Source: Suillus spraguei
Lineage: Eukaryota; Basidiomycota; Agaricomycetes; Boletales; Suillaceae
DNA length: 64,000 bases
Assembly (NCBI GenBank): GCA_016800925.1
Contig: JABCPU010000326.1
Coordinates: 1 to 64,000, forward strand
Direction of reading: 5' to 3'
Below, in pieces: positions 1-11,860 of the stretch. Below the pieces are notes generated by a model that did not search any database, was not told the origin of the DNA, and worked only from the letters and a program-made list of their open reading frames with translations. How positions within the stretch are numbered: the stretch's first letter is position 1; each line of letters begins with the position of its first letter. A program made the position numbers and the translations under genes.

Positions 1-697
1 ATTAGGATGAAGCCTTGGACAGGAAGCAAAAGGAGTGCGAAGCACTCCTTTTGCTTCCTGTGCCGAAGGCACAACGGGTGGTGGACTCGTCTATAAAGTA
101 AGGGGGGAAAGGTGGGAAGGTGTTCGCTAGCTCGCGTGGCTTTCGCTAAGGAGCGCTTGCTACGCTTAGTGCGCTTAGCTCGGTTATTTCGCTTAACACC
201 TTTTTGGAAATTTCTCGCGTGGTTTTTTCAAGTGCCGACAACAGTTGTCCCATTGTGTGATTGCGTGGATTTGTCACGTGCAGCGCCACATGGGTTGAAA
301 TTTGCCACGGGTTATCTGAAGCTGGGGTAAACACAAATTATGGGTTGTCATTTGCCACAGGTTGTCTGAAGCTGGGGGAAAATGAAATTATTAGGATAGA
401 GCTGAGGCCAGGGAGCCAAAAGGGAGAGTGAAGGCAAAAGTGAAGGCAAAAAGGAGTGCAAAGGAGTGGAAAGCAAAAAGGAGGGCAAGCCAAAAATGAG
501 TGCAACTGCAGAAGATGGCTGATAGGTAAAAACAGAAGGAACTCATCAGGATGCTAAAACCCCAGAACAGCATGATGAATATTCAAGGAAACTCAAGGAT
601 GGCCCACCACCTGGGTGGAAACCCTGAGTCTATATTCCATTTAGAGTGTTAAATACTACATTTTAATAGATTATGTTTGGCAACAACTTGAGGAGAA

Positions 698-986
698 ATG
701 GGAGACGGGAGATGGGAGATGGGAGACGGGAGACGGGAACGGGAGACGGGAGACGGGAGACGGGAGACGGGAGACGGGAGACGGGAGACGGGAGACGGGA
801 GACGGGAGACGGGAGACGGGAGACGGGAGACGGGAGACGGGAGACGGGAGACGGGAGACGGGAGACGGGAGACGGGAGACGGGAGCGGGAGACGGGAGAC
901 GGGAGACAGGAGACAGGAGACGGGAGATGAGAGATGCAGGAGATGAGGGAGATGGGAGACACAAGATGGGAGACAGGAGATGGGAC
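698..986 (+). repeat. 7-bp VNTR array 1 (GGGAGAC)n
   Basis: Nearly homogeneous GGGAGAC repeats with a few GGGAGAT and AGGAGAC variants. It is the purest of the six arrays. GGG runs are regularly spaced by 4 bases, so the + strand meets the simple G-quadruplex pattern many times over. Confidence 0.97.
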
Positions 987-1224
987 ATGTGACAACTTAA
1001 TAATGTTGCCCCTATTGAAACTTGACACAAAAGATTTAGTCAAGTTAATAGTTTCCAGTAAATAATTTAAAAAAATCAAAATCAAATGCAATGACATGAG
1101 GATGAGATGGGCAATAAACTCACAAAGATGGTGATGTGGTACTTTTACTTCTCTCAAAATATTGGTTAAAGTTATAATTTATTTCAAGACCTGTTATGAT
1201 TATTAAAGATAATTATTAGGATGA

Positions 1225-1365
1225 AGCCAAGGCCAGGAAGGCAAAAAGAGTGCTTCGCACTCTTTTTGCCTTCCTGTGCCTTGGGCAAACAGAATTATTA
1301 GGATGAAGCCTTGGCCAGGGAGCAAAAGGAGTGCGAAGCACTCCTTTTGCTTCCTGTGCCGAAGG
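1225..1365. repeat. Paired hairpins P1 (TTC loop) and P2 (GAA loop)
   Basis: P1 (1225-1285) has near-perfect arms of about 29 bp around a GAGTGC-TTC-GCACTC centre. P2 (1307-1365) has similar arms around GAGTGC-GAA-GCACTC. Both are preceded by ATTATTAGGATGAAGCC. A further P2 copy with a GAA loop sits at about 12-70 at the window edge. Confidence 0.93.
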
Positions 1366-2034
1366 CACAACGGGTGGTGGACTCGTCTTATAAAGTAAGG
1401 GGGGAAAGGTGGGAGAGTGCTCGCTAGCTCGCGTGGCTTTCGCTTAGGAGCGCTTGCTACGCTTAGCTCGCTTAAACACCTTTTTGGAAATTTCTCGCGT
1501 GTTTTTTCGAGTGCCGACTCACTGTTGTCCCATTGTATGATTTGCGTGATTGCGTGATGCGTGATTTGGTCATGTGACTGTGCAGCTGGTGGAATTTGCC
1601 ATGGGTTGTCTGAAGCTGGGGTAAAACCAAATTATTAGAATGGAGCCAAGGCCAGGGAGCCAAAGGAGTGTGAAGCCAAAAGTGAAGCTTAAAAAGGAGT
1701 GCAAAGGAGTGGAAAGCAAAAAAGGAGGGCAAGCCAAAAATGAGTGCAATTGCAGAAGATGGCTGATAGGTAAAAACAGAAGGAACTCACCAGGGGCTGG
1801 AAGGAGTGGTCAAGTTGTCAGGAACAGGTTCATACCTATGACAAGCTACTCCATCAGGCACCAATACCAGGTTGGAAGTTGCCAGCAGGCTGGAAGTGTC
1901 CTCCCCTACCCTCAGGAAACATCTTCTGATAGATTTCTCTTAAATTGATTAAAATTTTGGCTATCAAAGAATCTAAACTTTGTCATTTGAAAAATCATTT
2001 TATTTGTTTCAAAAGCTTCTATGATCATTAGGAT

Positions 2035-2229
2035 GGAGAGATGAGACACAAGATGGGAGATGGGAGGTGGGAGGTGGGAGGTGGGAGACAGGAGATGGGA
2101 GATGGGAGATGGGAGACACAAGACAGGAGATGGGAGACGGGAGATGGGAGACACAAGACAGGAGACAGGAGACACAAGATGGGAGACGGGAGATGGGAGA
2201 CACAAGATGGGAGACACAAGATGGGAGAC

Positions 2230-2268
<39 letters not shown>

Positions 2269-2775
2269 GATGGGAGACGGGAGACGGGAGATGGGAGACG
2301 GGAGATGGGAGATGGGAGACAGGAGACGGGAGACACAAGACGGGAGACACAAGATGGGAGACACAAGATGGGAGACGGGAGACAGGAGACAGGAGATGGG
2401 AGACAGGAGATGGGAGATGGGAGACGGGAGATGGGAGATGGGAGATGGGAGATGGGAGATGGGAGACGGGAGATGGGAGACGGGAGACACAAGACGGGAG
2501 ACACAAGACGGGAGACACAAGATGGGAGACGGGAGACAGGAGACAGGAGATGGGAGACAGGAGATGGGAGACGGGAGACGGGAGACGGGAGACGGGAGAT
2601 GGGAGACGGGAGACGGGAGACGGGAGACGGGAGACGGGAGACGGGAGACGGGAGACGGGAGACGGGAGACGGGAGACGGGAGACGGGAGACGGGAGACAC
2701 AAGACAGGAGACGGGAGATGGGAGATACAGGAGATGCAGGAGACGGGAGACACAAGATGGGAGACAGGAGATGGG
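2035..2775 (+). repeat. 7-bp VNTR array 2
   Basis: Mixture of GGGAGAC, GGGAGAT, AGGAGAC and ACACAAGAT-type variants. The last third is a homogenised GGGAGAC run, suggesting recent local amplification. Confidence 0.97.
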
Positions 2776-3017
2776 ACATGTGACAACTTAATAATGTTGC
2801 CCCCTATTGAAACTTGACACAAAAGATTTAGTCAAGTTAATAGTTTCCAGTAAATAATTTAAAAAAATCAAAATCAAATGCAATGACATGAGGATGAGAT
2901 GGGCAATAAACTCACAAAGATGGTGATGTGGTACTTTTACTTCTCTCAAAATATTGGTTAAAGTTATAATTTATTTCAAGACCTATTATCATTATTAAAG
3001 ATGATTATTAGGATGAA

Positions 3018-3076
3018 GCCTTGGCCAGGGAGCAAAAGGAGTGCGAAGCACTCCTTTTGCTTCCTGTGCCAAAGGC
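3018..3076. repeat. Hairpin P2 (GAA loop), P1 absent
   Basis: A single P2 palindrome with GAGTGC-GAA-GCACTC centre opens this unit. Unlike most others it has no P1 partner. Confidence 0.9.
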
Positions 3077-3795
3077 ACAACGGGTGGTGGACTCGTCTAT
3101 AAAGTAAGGGGGGAAAGGTGGGAAGGTGTTCGCTAGCTCGCGTGGCTTTCGCGTATGTCGCTAAATGCCATGTTTTCACGCTTATTTCGCTTAGCTCAGT
3201 ATGGAAATTTCTCGCGTGGTTTTTTTCAAGTGCCGACACAGTTGTCCCATTGTGTGATTGCGTGGATTTGTCGTGCAGCGCCACACGTGTTGAAATTTGC
3301 CATGGGTTGTCTGAAGCTGGGGTAAAAACAAATTATAGGTTGTCATTTGCCACAGGTTGTCTGAAGCTGGGGGAAAACAAAATTATTAGGATGGAGCTGA
3401 GGCCAGGGAGCCAAAAGGGAGAGTGAAGGCAAAAGTGAAGGCAAAAAGGAGTGCAAAGGAGTGGAAAGCAAAAAAGGAGGGCAAGCCAAAAATGAGTGCA
3501 ATTGCAGAAGATGGCTAATAGGTAAAAACAGAAGGAACTCATCAGGGGCTGGAAGGAGTGGTGGCACCATCAAAAGGCATGGTCAAGTTGTCAATACCTA
3601 TGACAGGCTACTCCATCAGGCACCAATATCAGGTTGGAAGTTGCCAGCAGGCTGGAAGTGTCCTCTCCCACCCTCAGGAAACATCTTCTGATAGAGTTTT
3701 CTTAGATTGATTATAATTTTGGCTATCAAAGAATCTAAACTTTGTCATTTGAAAAATCATTTTATTTGTTTCAAAAGCTGCTATGATCATTAGGA

Positions 3796-3990
3796 TGGAG
3801 AGATGGGGGGACAGAAGAGCATGGGGAGGAGAGAATGAAGGCATGGGAGACAGGAGGTGGGAGACAGGAGACAGGAGATGGGAGATGGGAGACGGGAGAT
3901 GGGAGACAGGAGATGGGAGATGGGAGACAGGAGATGGGAGACAGGAGACGGGACACGGACACGGGACACGGGACACGGACACGGGAGATG

Positions 3991-4023
<33 letters not shown>

Positions 4024-4324
4024 TGGGAGACACAAGACAGGAGACACAAGATGGGAGATGGGAGACAGGATGGGAGACACCAGATGGGAGACGGGAAGAT
4101 TGGTAGACACAAGATGGGAGACAGGAGACGGGAGACAGGAGACAGGAGATGGGAGACACAAGACAGGAGACACAAGATGGGAGATGGGAGACAGGATGGG
4201 AGACACAAGATGGGAGACGGGAGATTGGTAGACACAAGATGGGAGACAGGAGACGGGAGACAGGAGACAGGAGATGGGAGACAGGAGATGGGAGATGAGA
4301 GATGGGAGACAAGAGATGAGAGAC

Positions 4325-4358
<34 letters not shown>

Positions 4359-4503
4359 TGGGAGACACAAGACAGGAGACACAAGATGGGAGACACAAGA
4401 TGGGAGACACAAGATGGGAGACACAAGATGGGAGACAGCAGACTGGTAAGAGGAAATGAGAGACAGGAGACCAGTAACAGGAGATAGGAGACGGGAGATG
4501 GGA
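3796..4503 (+). repeat. 7-bp VNTR array 3
   Basis: Heterogeneous array with a GGGACACGGACAC sub-variant near 3950. A higher-order repeat (the segment around GGATGGGAGACACAAGAT plus an ATTGGTAGACAC joint) occurs twice, about 113 bp apart. Confidence 0.95.
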
Positions 4504-4813
4504 CACTTGCATGATTTTGTTGTGTGGCAACTTAATACTGTTGCCCCCTATTAAAACTTGACACAAAAGATTAAGTTAATTGTTTGCAGTAAATAATTTA
4601 AAAAAAATCAAAATCAAATGCAATTACATGAGGATGAGATGGGCAATAAATTCACAAATATGGTGATGTGGTACTTTTACTTCTCTCAAAATATTGGTTA
4701 AAGTTATAATTGATTTCAAGACCTATTATCATTATTAAAGATAATTATTTTAGGATGAATTCAAGGACAGAAAGCCAAAAAGAGTGTGGGCAAAAGAGAA
4801 TTATTGGGATGAA

Positions 4814-4953
4814 GCCAAGGCCAGGAAGGCAAAAAGAGTGCGAAGCACTCTTTTTGCCTTCCTGTGCCTTGGCAAACAGAATTATTAGGATGAAGCCTTG
4901 GCCAGGGAGCAAAAGGAGTGCGAAGCACTCCTTTTGCTTCCTGTGCCAAAGGC
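4814..4953. repeat. Paired hairpins P1 (GAA loop) and P2 (GAA loop)
   Basis: P1 has the same arms as at 1225 but the loop reads GAA instead of TTC. P2 follows after the AATTATTAGGATGAAGCC spacer. Confidence 0.92.
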
Positions 4954-5621
4954 ACAATGGGTGGTGGACTCGTCTATAAAGTATGGGAGAAAGGTGGGAA
5001 TCTGGCTCGCTAGCTCACATGGCTTTCGCTTAGGAACGCTTAGCTCAGCTATTTCTTTTTGGAAATTTCTTGCATGGTTTTTTTCGAGTGCCGACTCACT
5101 GTTGTCCCATTGTATGATTGCGTGATGCGTGATTGCGTGATTTGGTCACATGACTGCACAGCTGGTGGAATTTGCCATGGGTTGTCTGAAGCTGGGTAAA
5201 ACCAAATTATTAGGATGGAGCTGAGGCCAGGGAGCCAAAGGGAGTGTGAAGTCAAAAGTGAAGCCAAAAAGGAGTGCAAAGGAGTGGAAAGCAAAAAGGA
5301 GGGCAAGCAAAAAATGAGTGCAATTGCAGAAGATGGCTAATAGGGAAACTCATCAGGGGCTGGAAGGAGTGGTGGCACCATCAAAAGGCATGATCAAGTT
5401 GTCAGGAACAGGTTGATACCTATGACAAGCTACTCCATCAGGCACCAATACCAGGTTGGAAGTTGCCAGCAGGCTGGAAGTGTCCTCTCCCACCCTCAGG
5501 AAACATCTTCTAATAGATTTTCTTAGATTGATTATAATTTTGGCTATCAAAGAATCTGAACTTTGTCATTTGAAAAATCATTTTATTTGTTTTAAAAGCT
5601 GCTATGATCATTAGGACGCAG

Positions 5622-5908
5622 AGATGGGGGGACAGAAGAGCATGGGGAGGAGAGAATGAAGGCACGGGAGATGGGAGGCAGGAGATGGGAGATGTGGGAG
5701 GCACAGGAGACAGGAGAGATGAGAGACAGGGGAGATGGGGGAGATGGGGAAGATGGGTGATGGGAGATGGGAGATGGGAGATGGGAGATGGGAGATGGGA
5801 GATGGGAGATGGGAGATGGAGATGGGAGATGGAAGATGGGAGATGGGAGATGGGAGATGGGAGATGGGAGATGGGAGATGGGAGATGGGAGATGGGAGAC
5901 AGGAGATG

Positions 5909-5941
<33 letters not shown>

Positions 5942-5958
5942 TGGGAGACAGGAGACAC

Positions 5959-5997
<39 letters not shown>

Positions 5998-6450
5998 GAC
6001 AGGAGAGATGGGGGAGATGGGGAGACGGGAGATGGGGGAGATGAGAGACAGGGGAGATGGGGGAGATGGGGAGACGGGAGATGGGGAGACAGGGAGATGG
6101 GGGAGATGGGGAGATGGGAGATGGGGGAGATGAGAGACAGGGGAGATGGGGAGATGGGGAGATGGGAGATGGGGAGATGGGGAGATGGGAGATGGGGGAG
6201 ATGGGAGATGGGAGATGGGGAGATGGGGAGATGGGAGATGGGGGAGATGGGAGATGGGAGATGGGGAGATGGGAGACGGAAGACGGAAGACTGGAGACGG
6301 GAGACGGGAGACGGGAGATGGGAGACGGGAGATGGGAGATGGGAGACGGGAGACGGGAACACAAGATGGGAGACAGGAGATCAGGAGACAGCAGACTGGT
6401 AAGAGGAAATGAGAGACAGGAGACCAGTAACAGGAGATGGGAGATGGGAC
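5622..6450 (+). repeat. 7-bp VNTR array 4
   Basis: Dominated by GGGAGAT, with 6-bp (GGAGAT) and 8-bp (GGGGAGAT) length variants, so the phase slips repeatedly. A GGGAGAC cluster lies near 6295-6355. Confidence 0.95.
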
Positions 6451-6768
6451 ACTTGCATGTTTTTGTTCCGTGACAACTTAATACTGTTGCCCCCTATTAA
6501 AACTTGACACAAAAGATTTATTCAAGTTAACAGTTTGCAGTAAATAATTACAAAAAAATCAAAATCAAAATCAAATGCAATGACATGAGGATGAGATGGG
6601 CAATAAACTCACAAAGATGGTGATGTGGTACTTTTACTTCTCTCAAAATATTGGTTAAAGTTATAATTTATTTCAAGACCAATTATCATTATTAAAGATA
6701 ATTATTAGGATGAAGCCAAGGCCAGATAGCCAAAAAGAGTGTGGGCAAAAGAGAATTATTGGGATGAA

Positions 6769-6909
6769 GCCAAGGCCAGGAAGGCAAAAAGAGTGCTTCG
6801 CACTCTTTTTGCCTTCCTGTGCCTTGGGCAAACAGAATTATTAGGATGAAGCCTTAGCCAGGGAGCAAAAGGAGTGCGAAGCACTCCTTTTGCTTCCTGT
6901 GCCAAAGGC
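6769..6909. repeat. Paired hairpins P1 (TTC loop) and P2 (GAA loop)
   Basis: P1 loop is TTC and P2 loop is GAA. A decayed half-P1, which has lost its right arm, lies immediately upstream at about 6712-6750. Confidence 0.92.
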
Positions 6910-7295
6910 ACAACGGTGGTGGACTCGTCTAAGAAGAAAGGGAGAACAGGTGGGAAAGTTCTCGCTAGCTCGCGTGGCTTTCGCGTACGTCGCGTAGGGC
7001 CATGTGGTTTTTGCTAAAGGCCACGTTTTTTTCGGTTAGCTCGCTAGACGATTCCATAGAGAAAACTTGCGTGAACGCGTGAAAAAAATGTCCGATTTCA
7101 GAATTTCGACAGCTAAAATTCTACGGAGTCCAAAAATTTCGAATCACCTGCCAAACACGATATAGTGGACACTAATCCGCACGCCTGCTGCGCTCCGGGC
7201 ACAATACGGACAAACAACGCAGTTTTTCCTACCATGGGGGAGTGAGCATCGAGAATAGCAAAAGCAATAACGGAAAGTTTGTCACGCGTTGGGTT

Positions 7296-7410
7296 ACACA
7301 ATTTGCTTGCATTTGGTTACACAAATCATCACACAATTTTGGTTGCATTTGGTGACACAAATCACAACACATTTTGATTACACCATTTGCTTACATTTTT
7401 GGTGACACAA
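7296..7410 (+). repeat. Subterminal ~40-bp tandem repeats of the Helitron
   Basis: About three degenerate copies built from CACAAATCACAACACATTTT, GATTACACCATTTGCTT and CATTTGGTGA blocks. The same blocks occur in the insertion at 10591-10735, which ties that insert to a Helitron 5' region. Confidence 0.85.
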
Positions 7411-7608
7411 CCGCTGCCAGTTGTGCAATATCCTGGCTTGCCACGAAATGCAATCGAACATGTGTTGCATGCTCATCGTCCTCCTGTTGATTATAATGCA
7501 CGTTTGAATGACCAGACAAATGCTGCTCACAACAACAGACGTCGTCAGCGTAATGTTTGTTGACAGCAGGACAGACAGGAGATAAGACAGCAGGCGCAAG
7601 CAGAGCTC

Positions 7609-8755
7609 ATGGCAGCACAGATACAGCCTCCGCATATACCTCATATTCCTAACGAACCTGTTCAGCCTATTCAACCCGCACCTCCTGTGCCTCCTGTGTA
7701 TGGTCCTATTCATTATGAGGGTGCAGTTGGTCCTCACAACTTTGATAATCCCCTCCAATACTTTGCACGTCCTGTACAACCTGTACCTGCACCACCTGAA
7801 CCTGATAATCATGACCAGTTCAATGTCCAGTTTCAGCAGCAGCTTGAGGCAGAGCGCATTAGAAATGACTTGCTTGAAAGACAAGCACAGAATGAATTTC
7901 TTCACCAGCAGCAGCAGATTCAGCATCAGTTGCAGCAGCAAGAAGCTGAGCGTGTCCGTAGACAGGCCCAGGATGATCTGGCAGCCTTTCACTTGATGCA
8001 GCAGAAAGCTGCACAGGGAAACGTAAACCATGCTTTGCACCAGCAGCAAATAGCTGAGATAATTGCTAGACATGCCTGAGAATGCTCGCCGTGAACAGCT
8101 GCAAGAAGCTGATTTGATGAATCGACAGCACCGAGGCCCTCAGAACTTTGATGATCCTCACATGCCTAATCCTATGCCACCCAGAAATAATGTACCAGCA
8201 CAGGAGGCATTTCGAAGACAGCAGATCCAATGGCAATTGTGCCAGCAAGAAGCCAGGAGGATCAATAGAGAGGCTGAGGAGGCTCTTCATCAACAGCAGC
8301 AGCAAGTTCAGCAACAGCAGATGCAGCAGCAGATGCAACAGCAAATGCAGCAGCAAGAAGCTGGGCAGGTCAATATACAGAATCAGCATGCTCTTGAACA
8401 GCAGCAGCAGGAACAGGAACAGCATACAAGACAGGATCGGGATCGTCTACGAGCAACACAACAGGAAGAGGAGCGTGTTAATAGACGAGCTCAGGATCGT
8501 CAGCGAGCAAGTCAACAGGAAGAAGCACGTCACAACCATGAGGAGCAGAGAGTTCATGAGCAGCAGGAGCATCTTGAGGAGGCACTACATGAATATAACG
8601 ATCCATTATCTGAACGGCAACATGCAGAAGATGAGGAAAGAAGAAGAACTCAGCAAGAAGAACAAAGCCAAGAGCGTGAAGCAGAGGATGACAGCGTATC
8701 AATCAGGTCATTCCTGTTCCTGATGGAGCCCGAGCATATACAGAACCAATAAACC
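7609..8755 (+). pseudogene. Helitron protein, Gln/Pro-rich N-terminal part
   Basis: Two overlapping frames (7609-8079 and 8063-8752) together give a low-complexity leader. It has a Pro-rich stretch, then Gln-rich, probably coiled-coil repeats rich in QQQ and EAERVRRQA-like segments, ending in an Arg/Glu-rich region. The motif GPHNFDNP recurs as GPQNFDDP, so the leader contains an internal duplication. A frameshift near 8070 separates the two halves, and another near 8690 leads into the zinc-binding region. Coding may begin upstream: the frame is open from about 7430 with one stop near 7560. Helitron leaders are poorly conserved, so the start is not fixed. Confidence 0.6.
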
Positions 8756-10590
8756 ATCACACTCTTGGTCCTCTTAACGTAGAGTGCCCCAAATGTCATG
8801 CACTTCACTTTGCATGCGAAAGACTGTCCAACTCCTCTTTACGAAATCCTCGCTTTGGTATGTGCTGCTTGCAGGGCCAAGTCAGCCTTCCCCCATTTCC
8901 AGCATGGCCACCTGAGCTAGAGCGGGCCTATGCGGACAGAACATTTGTGTCCAAAATTCGCCAGTACAACAGTGCTCTTGCATTTACCTCTGTTGATGTC
9001 AATATCGAGGATCGTGCTCTTCAAGGATCTGGCCCAAATGCTTTTCGTATTCATGGTTCTCTTCACCATCTCATGGGCAGTCTTTTACCTCCAGAAGGTG
9101 TCCAGCCTTCATACGCTCAACTTTATATATACGACTCTGAAGAAGCCACCAACATACGCACCACCCGCCCTGGAAATGAAGGCCTCGATCCTCAGATTCT
9201 CAGAGATCTGCACGATATGTTGCATTGCAACCACCCATATGCCGCTGTGTATAAGCAGGCATATCAAGTCATGCGAGAGAAGCCTCCAGAGGAGCAGACA
9301 GACCTTTCTATGCTTATTCATTTCCAGCCAGGCACAGATGGTCGAAGATATAATCTTCCCACTGCCAATGATATTGCTGGAATTCTTCCTGGAGACGGAT
9401 CCGAGGAGGTGCGTCATGCACGCGACATTATCATATATTATCAAGGCGGTCCGCTTCGGCGCATAAGTTAACTTAGCCATGCATACGCCTGTCTTCATTA
9501 TGTCATTCTCTTTCCTAAGGGAGAGGATGGCTGGGACCTCTACATTGATATGATTGTTCCTGTGGGTGGGCGTGCACGTGCAAAAAAAGTGACTCAGCTG
9601 CTGTATTACGCTTTTTGACTTCATCCCCGCCCCCTCGCCTGGATCACAATAACATCTTTTGTGGTGGAAGGCTGTTCCAGCAGTATGTGGTTGATGCTTG
9701 GGCATCAATCGAGCCAGAGCAGACTCAACTGGATAAGAAACAATCAGAAGAAGCTCAGAGCTGACTGCTACCGAGGGCTGACAGATAATGTTTTCAATGA
9801 TGGAGTGGGCAATTTAGCTGAGACAGGTCGTTCCATAATCCTTCCCTCCTCTCATAATGGAAGCCCTCAGTATATGCAGCTGCTGCTGCAGGACTCTCTT
9901 GCCATCTGCCATGCCTGCAAGAAGCCCGATCTTTTCCTGACGATGACTGCCAATGGAAGCTGGCCTGAGATTACTGAGAATCTCCTTCCAGGTAAAGAGA
10001 CATATTTTGATGCATTATTATGACATGATCCTGACGAGTTTTCTTATGTAGGTCAGAGTGCTGTGGACCGTCCAGACTTGGTTGCTCGCGTATTTTACCA
10101 GAAGCAGAAGGCTCTCTTGAAGAAGGTTCGCGATGGCTACTACGGCAAGGTTGCGGGATTGGTGTACACCATTGAATATCAGAAGCGTGGCCTGCCTCAC
10201 ATGCACCTTCTCATCTTCCTGGATCCAGATCACAAGATTCGCACTGTGGAACAGATCGACTCTTTCATCTCCGCCCAAATCCCTGACAAAAATGTCCATC
10301 CACAACTCTATGAGGCCATACAAAAATACATGCTCCATGGCCCCTGCACTACGCAGCGTTGCTTGGAGAATGGAAAATGCAAGAAGTGTTATCCAAAGTC
10401 TTTCACTCCCCAGACATTGATGAAGGAGGACGGCTATCCAGAGTATGCCAGGCCAGACAATGGTCGCACCATCCAAAAAAATGATGACATCTTCACCAAC
10501 AAAGATGTTGTTCCCCACCCCCCGCAACTGCTGGTAGAATTCAACTGCCACATCAATCTCGAAGTCTGTGCTTCTATCAAGTCAGTCAAA
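8708..10590 (+). pseudogene. Helitron Rep region: zinc-binding, Helitron-like N domain, HUH nuclease
   Basis: From about 8784 a CPKCHALHFAC motif and a downstream CC pair match the zinc-binding region that precedes Helitron Rep. The frame stops at 9471 (apparently a mutated codon inside GGPLRRIS-LSHAYACLHYV) and again near 9618, and shifts near 9650 and 9715. The Helitron-like N domain is clear at 9720-9990 (SIILPSSHNGSP, KPDLFLTMTANGSWPEI). A spliceosomal intron (9992-10051) removes an in-frame stop. The HUH motif LPHMHLLIF lies at about 10192-10218, within the nuclease that nicks DNA during rolling-circle transposition. The reading frame then meets the 613-bp insertion at 10591. Confidence 0.82.
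9992..10051 (+). other. Intron 1 of the Helitron gene (60 bp)
   Basis: GTAAAG donor and TTATGTAG acceptor. Splicing joins CCAG to GTCAGAG and gives the conserved L-P-G-Q-S-A-V-D-R-P-D; without it a TGA interrupts the frame at 10021. Confidence 0.85.
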
Positions 10591-11203
10591 TCACAACACA
10601 TTTTGATTACACCATTTGCTTACATTTGGTGACACAAATCACAACACATTTTGATTACACCAATTTGCTTGCATTGAGTGACACAAATCATAACACATTT
10701 TCATACACAATTTGGTGACACAAATTTTCACACAATTTGGCTGCTGCTTTTGACTAGAATTCTTGAATTACATTGCCTTCCCCTGCAGCCAAGTTGTAAC
10801 AAAGTGCAATACACTTTTTGTGGGTTTTGTTTGTTATTGATGATGATAGGAATTGACTGATGGATGAGTTCAGAAAAACTCAAATTTTGCTATAGACAAC
10901 CATTTGAACGATAAAATGGAACAAAATATACCTGTTCAGTGAGTTGCTGCTGATATGTATTGGTACATGATGCTAATGTTTGCGCATCACCATTTAGAAA
11001 TATAGAACAGACCACCCCAGAACGCGATCGTCGATCACAGCGCGAACTGGAAAGACTTGATCGACTTCAGATGACTTCCCCTAGCAGGTGCAATCGTCGT
11101 CATGCTATCCATACCAATCAGACCAGATCCGCTGCTCCTGTACAGCCAAATTTCATGCCAGCTGTGCCTGTTATGCAGCCTCCTCCTTACTTTGCACATC
11201 AAA
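10591..11203 (+). mobile_element. 613-bp insertion in the Helitron Rep domain
   Basis: Flanked by the 5-bp duplication TCAAA (10586-10590 and 11199-11203). Removing the insert plus one TCAAA rejoins the Rep frame exactly at S-V-K / Y-I-H-K-Y-I-Y-K. The insert begins with the same tandem repeats as 7296-7410 and contains a Pro/Gln/Arg-rich open stretch (10960-11235) resembling the Helitron N-terminal leader. It therefore looks like the 5' end of a related Helitron copy, although 5-bp duplications are not typical of Helitrons. Confidence 0.75.
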
Positions 11204-11860
11204 TACATCCACAAGTACATCTACAAGGGAAATGACCGTGCCACATTGGAGATGACAGGACCGGTGGATGAGGTCAAAACCTATCTTGACTCCAGATACA
11301 TCAGCTCCACTGAGGCCGCATGGCACATCTTTGAGTTTGGAATGCACCTTGAATGGCCCTCTGTCTATCGCTTGCCGGTCCACCTCCCAGATGAACACAT
11401 GGTGTTTTATGATCCTGAGGATAATGCACAGGATGTTCTTGAGCGCGCAGAAACCAAGGAGACTTGCCTCACTGGATGGTTCAAGGCTAACTCCAATAAT
11501 GTCTTGGTGGCTGCTGGAGCCCACGACCACCTCTACCAGGACTTCCCCTCAAGATTTGTATGGAACAAGACGGCGTGGAAGATACGCCAACACGGAATAG
11601 CGATTGGAAGGATGTACTCTGCTGCACCCGGCTCCGGAGAGCGCTTCTACCTGAGATTGCTTTTGACTGTAGTAAAAGGTATGGTCCTGAAGTCAATTTT
11701 TATCAATAAAACTTACCATGTCTTCAAGGGGCCACCTCCTATGAGAACCTTCAGACAGTTGACGGTGTCTTATGCGACACTTTCAAGGAGGCATGTCGGT
11801 GCAGGGGTCTGCTTGAGGATGATAATGAATGGATCCAGTGCTTGCAGGACGCCTCTCATA
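11204..11860 (+). pseudogene. Helitron Rep tyrosine motif and linker
   Basis: Begins with YIHKYIYKGND, the tyrosine motif of Helitron Rep proteins whose Tyr residues perform strand transfer. It continues through the linker (MTGPVDEVKTYLDSRYIS, AAWHIFEF, RLPVHLP), all in one open frame to about 11678. A 50-bp intron (11679-11728; GTATGG donor, TTCAAG acceptor) then joins the frame to GATSYENL and on to CLQDASHMSTGHGMRNLFA. This segment is conserved and intact apart from the upstream insertion. Confidence 0.85.
11679..11728 (+). other. Intron 2 of the Helitron gene (50 bp)
   Basis: GTATGG...TTCAAG. Splicing turns an otherwise frameshifted region into V-V-K-G-A-T-S-Y-E-N-L, the normal helicase linker. 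Confidence 0.8.

Larger units (their letters stand above)
1..7045. repeat. Macrosatellite block, left part (~1.8-2.0 kb units)
   Basis: Unit starts are seen near 1205, 3003, 4745 and 6706, so three complete units (about 1.8, 1.74 and 1.96 kb) are flanked by partial ones. Order within a unit: one or two hairpins introduced by ATTATTAGGATGAAGCC; a GTGGACTCGTCTATAAAGTA box; a CTCGCTAGCTCGCGTGGC stretch; GATTGCGTGATG iterations; a conserved body around CAGAAGATGGCTGATAGG; a 7-bp VNTR; then an AT-rich tail of about 230 bp that is nearly identical in every copy. No coding sequence is convincing: the long ORFs arise from the VNTR. The class of the ancestral sequence is unknown. The array resumes at 13832 beyond a Helitron. 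Confidence 0.9.

Noticed and set aside
10960..11235. Independent small gene inside the Helitron insertion
   Set aside because: It resembles the Helitron leader and ends in the insertion border, so it is treated as part of the inserted fragment.
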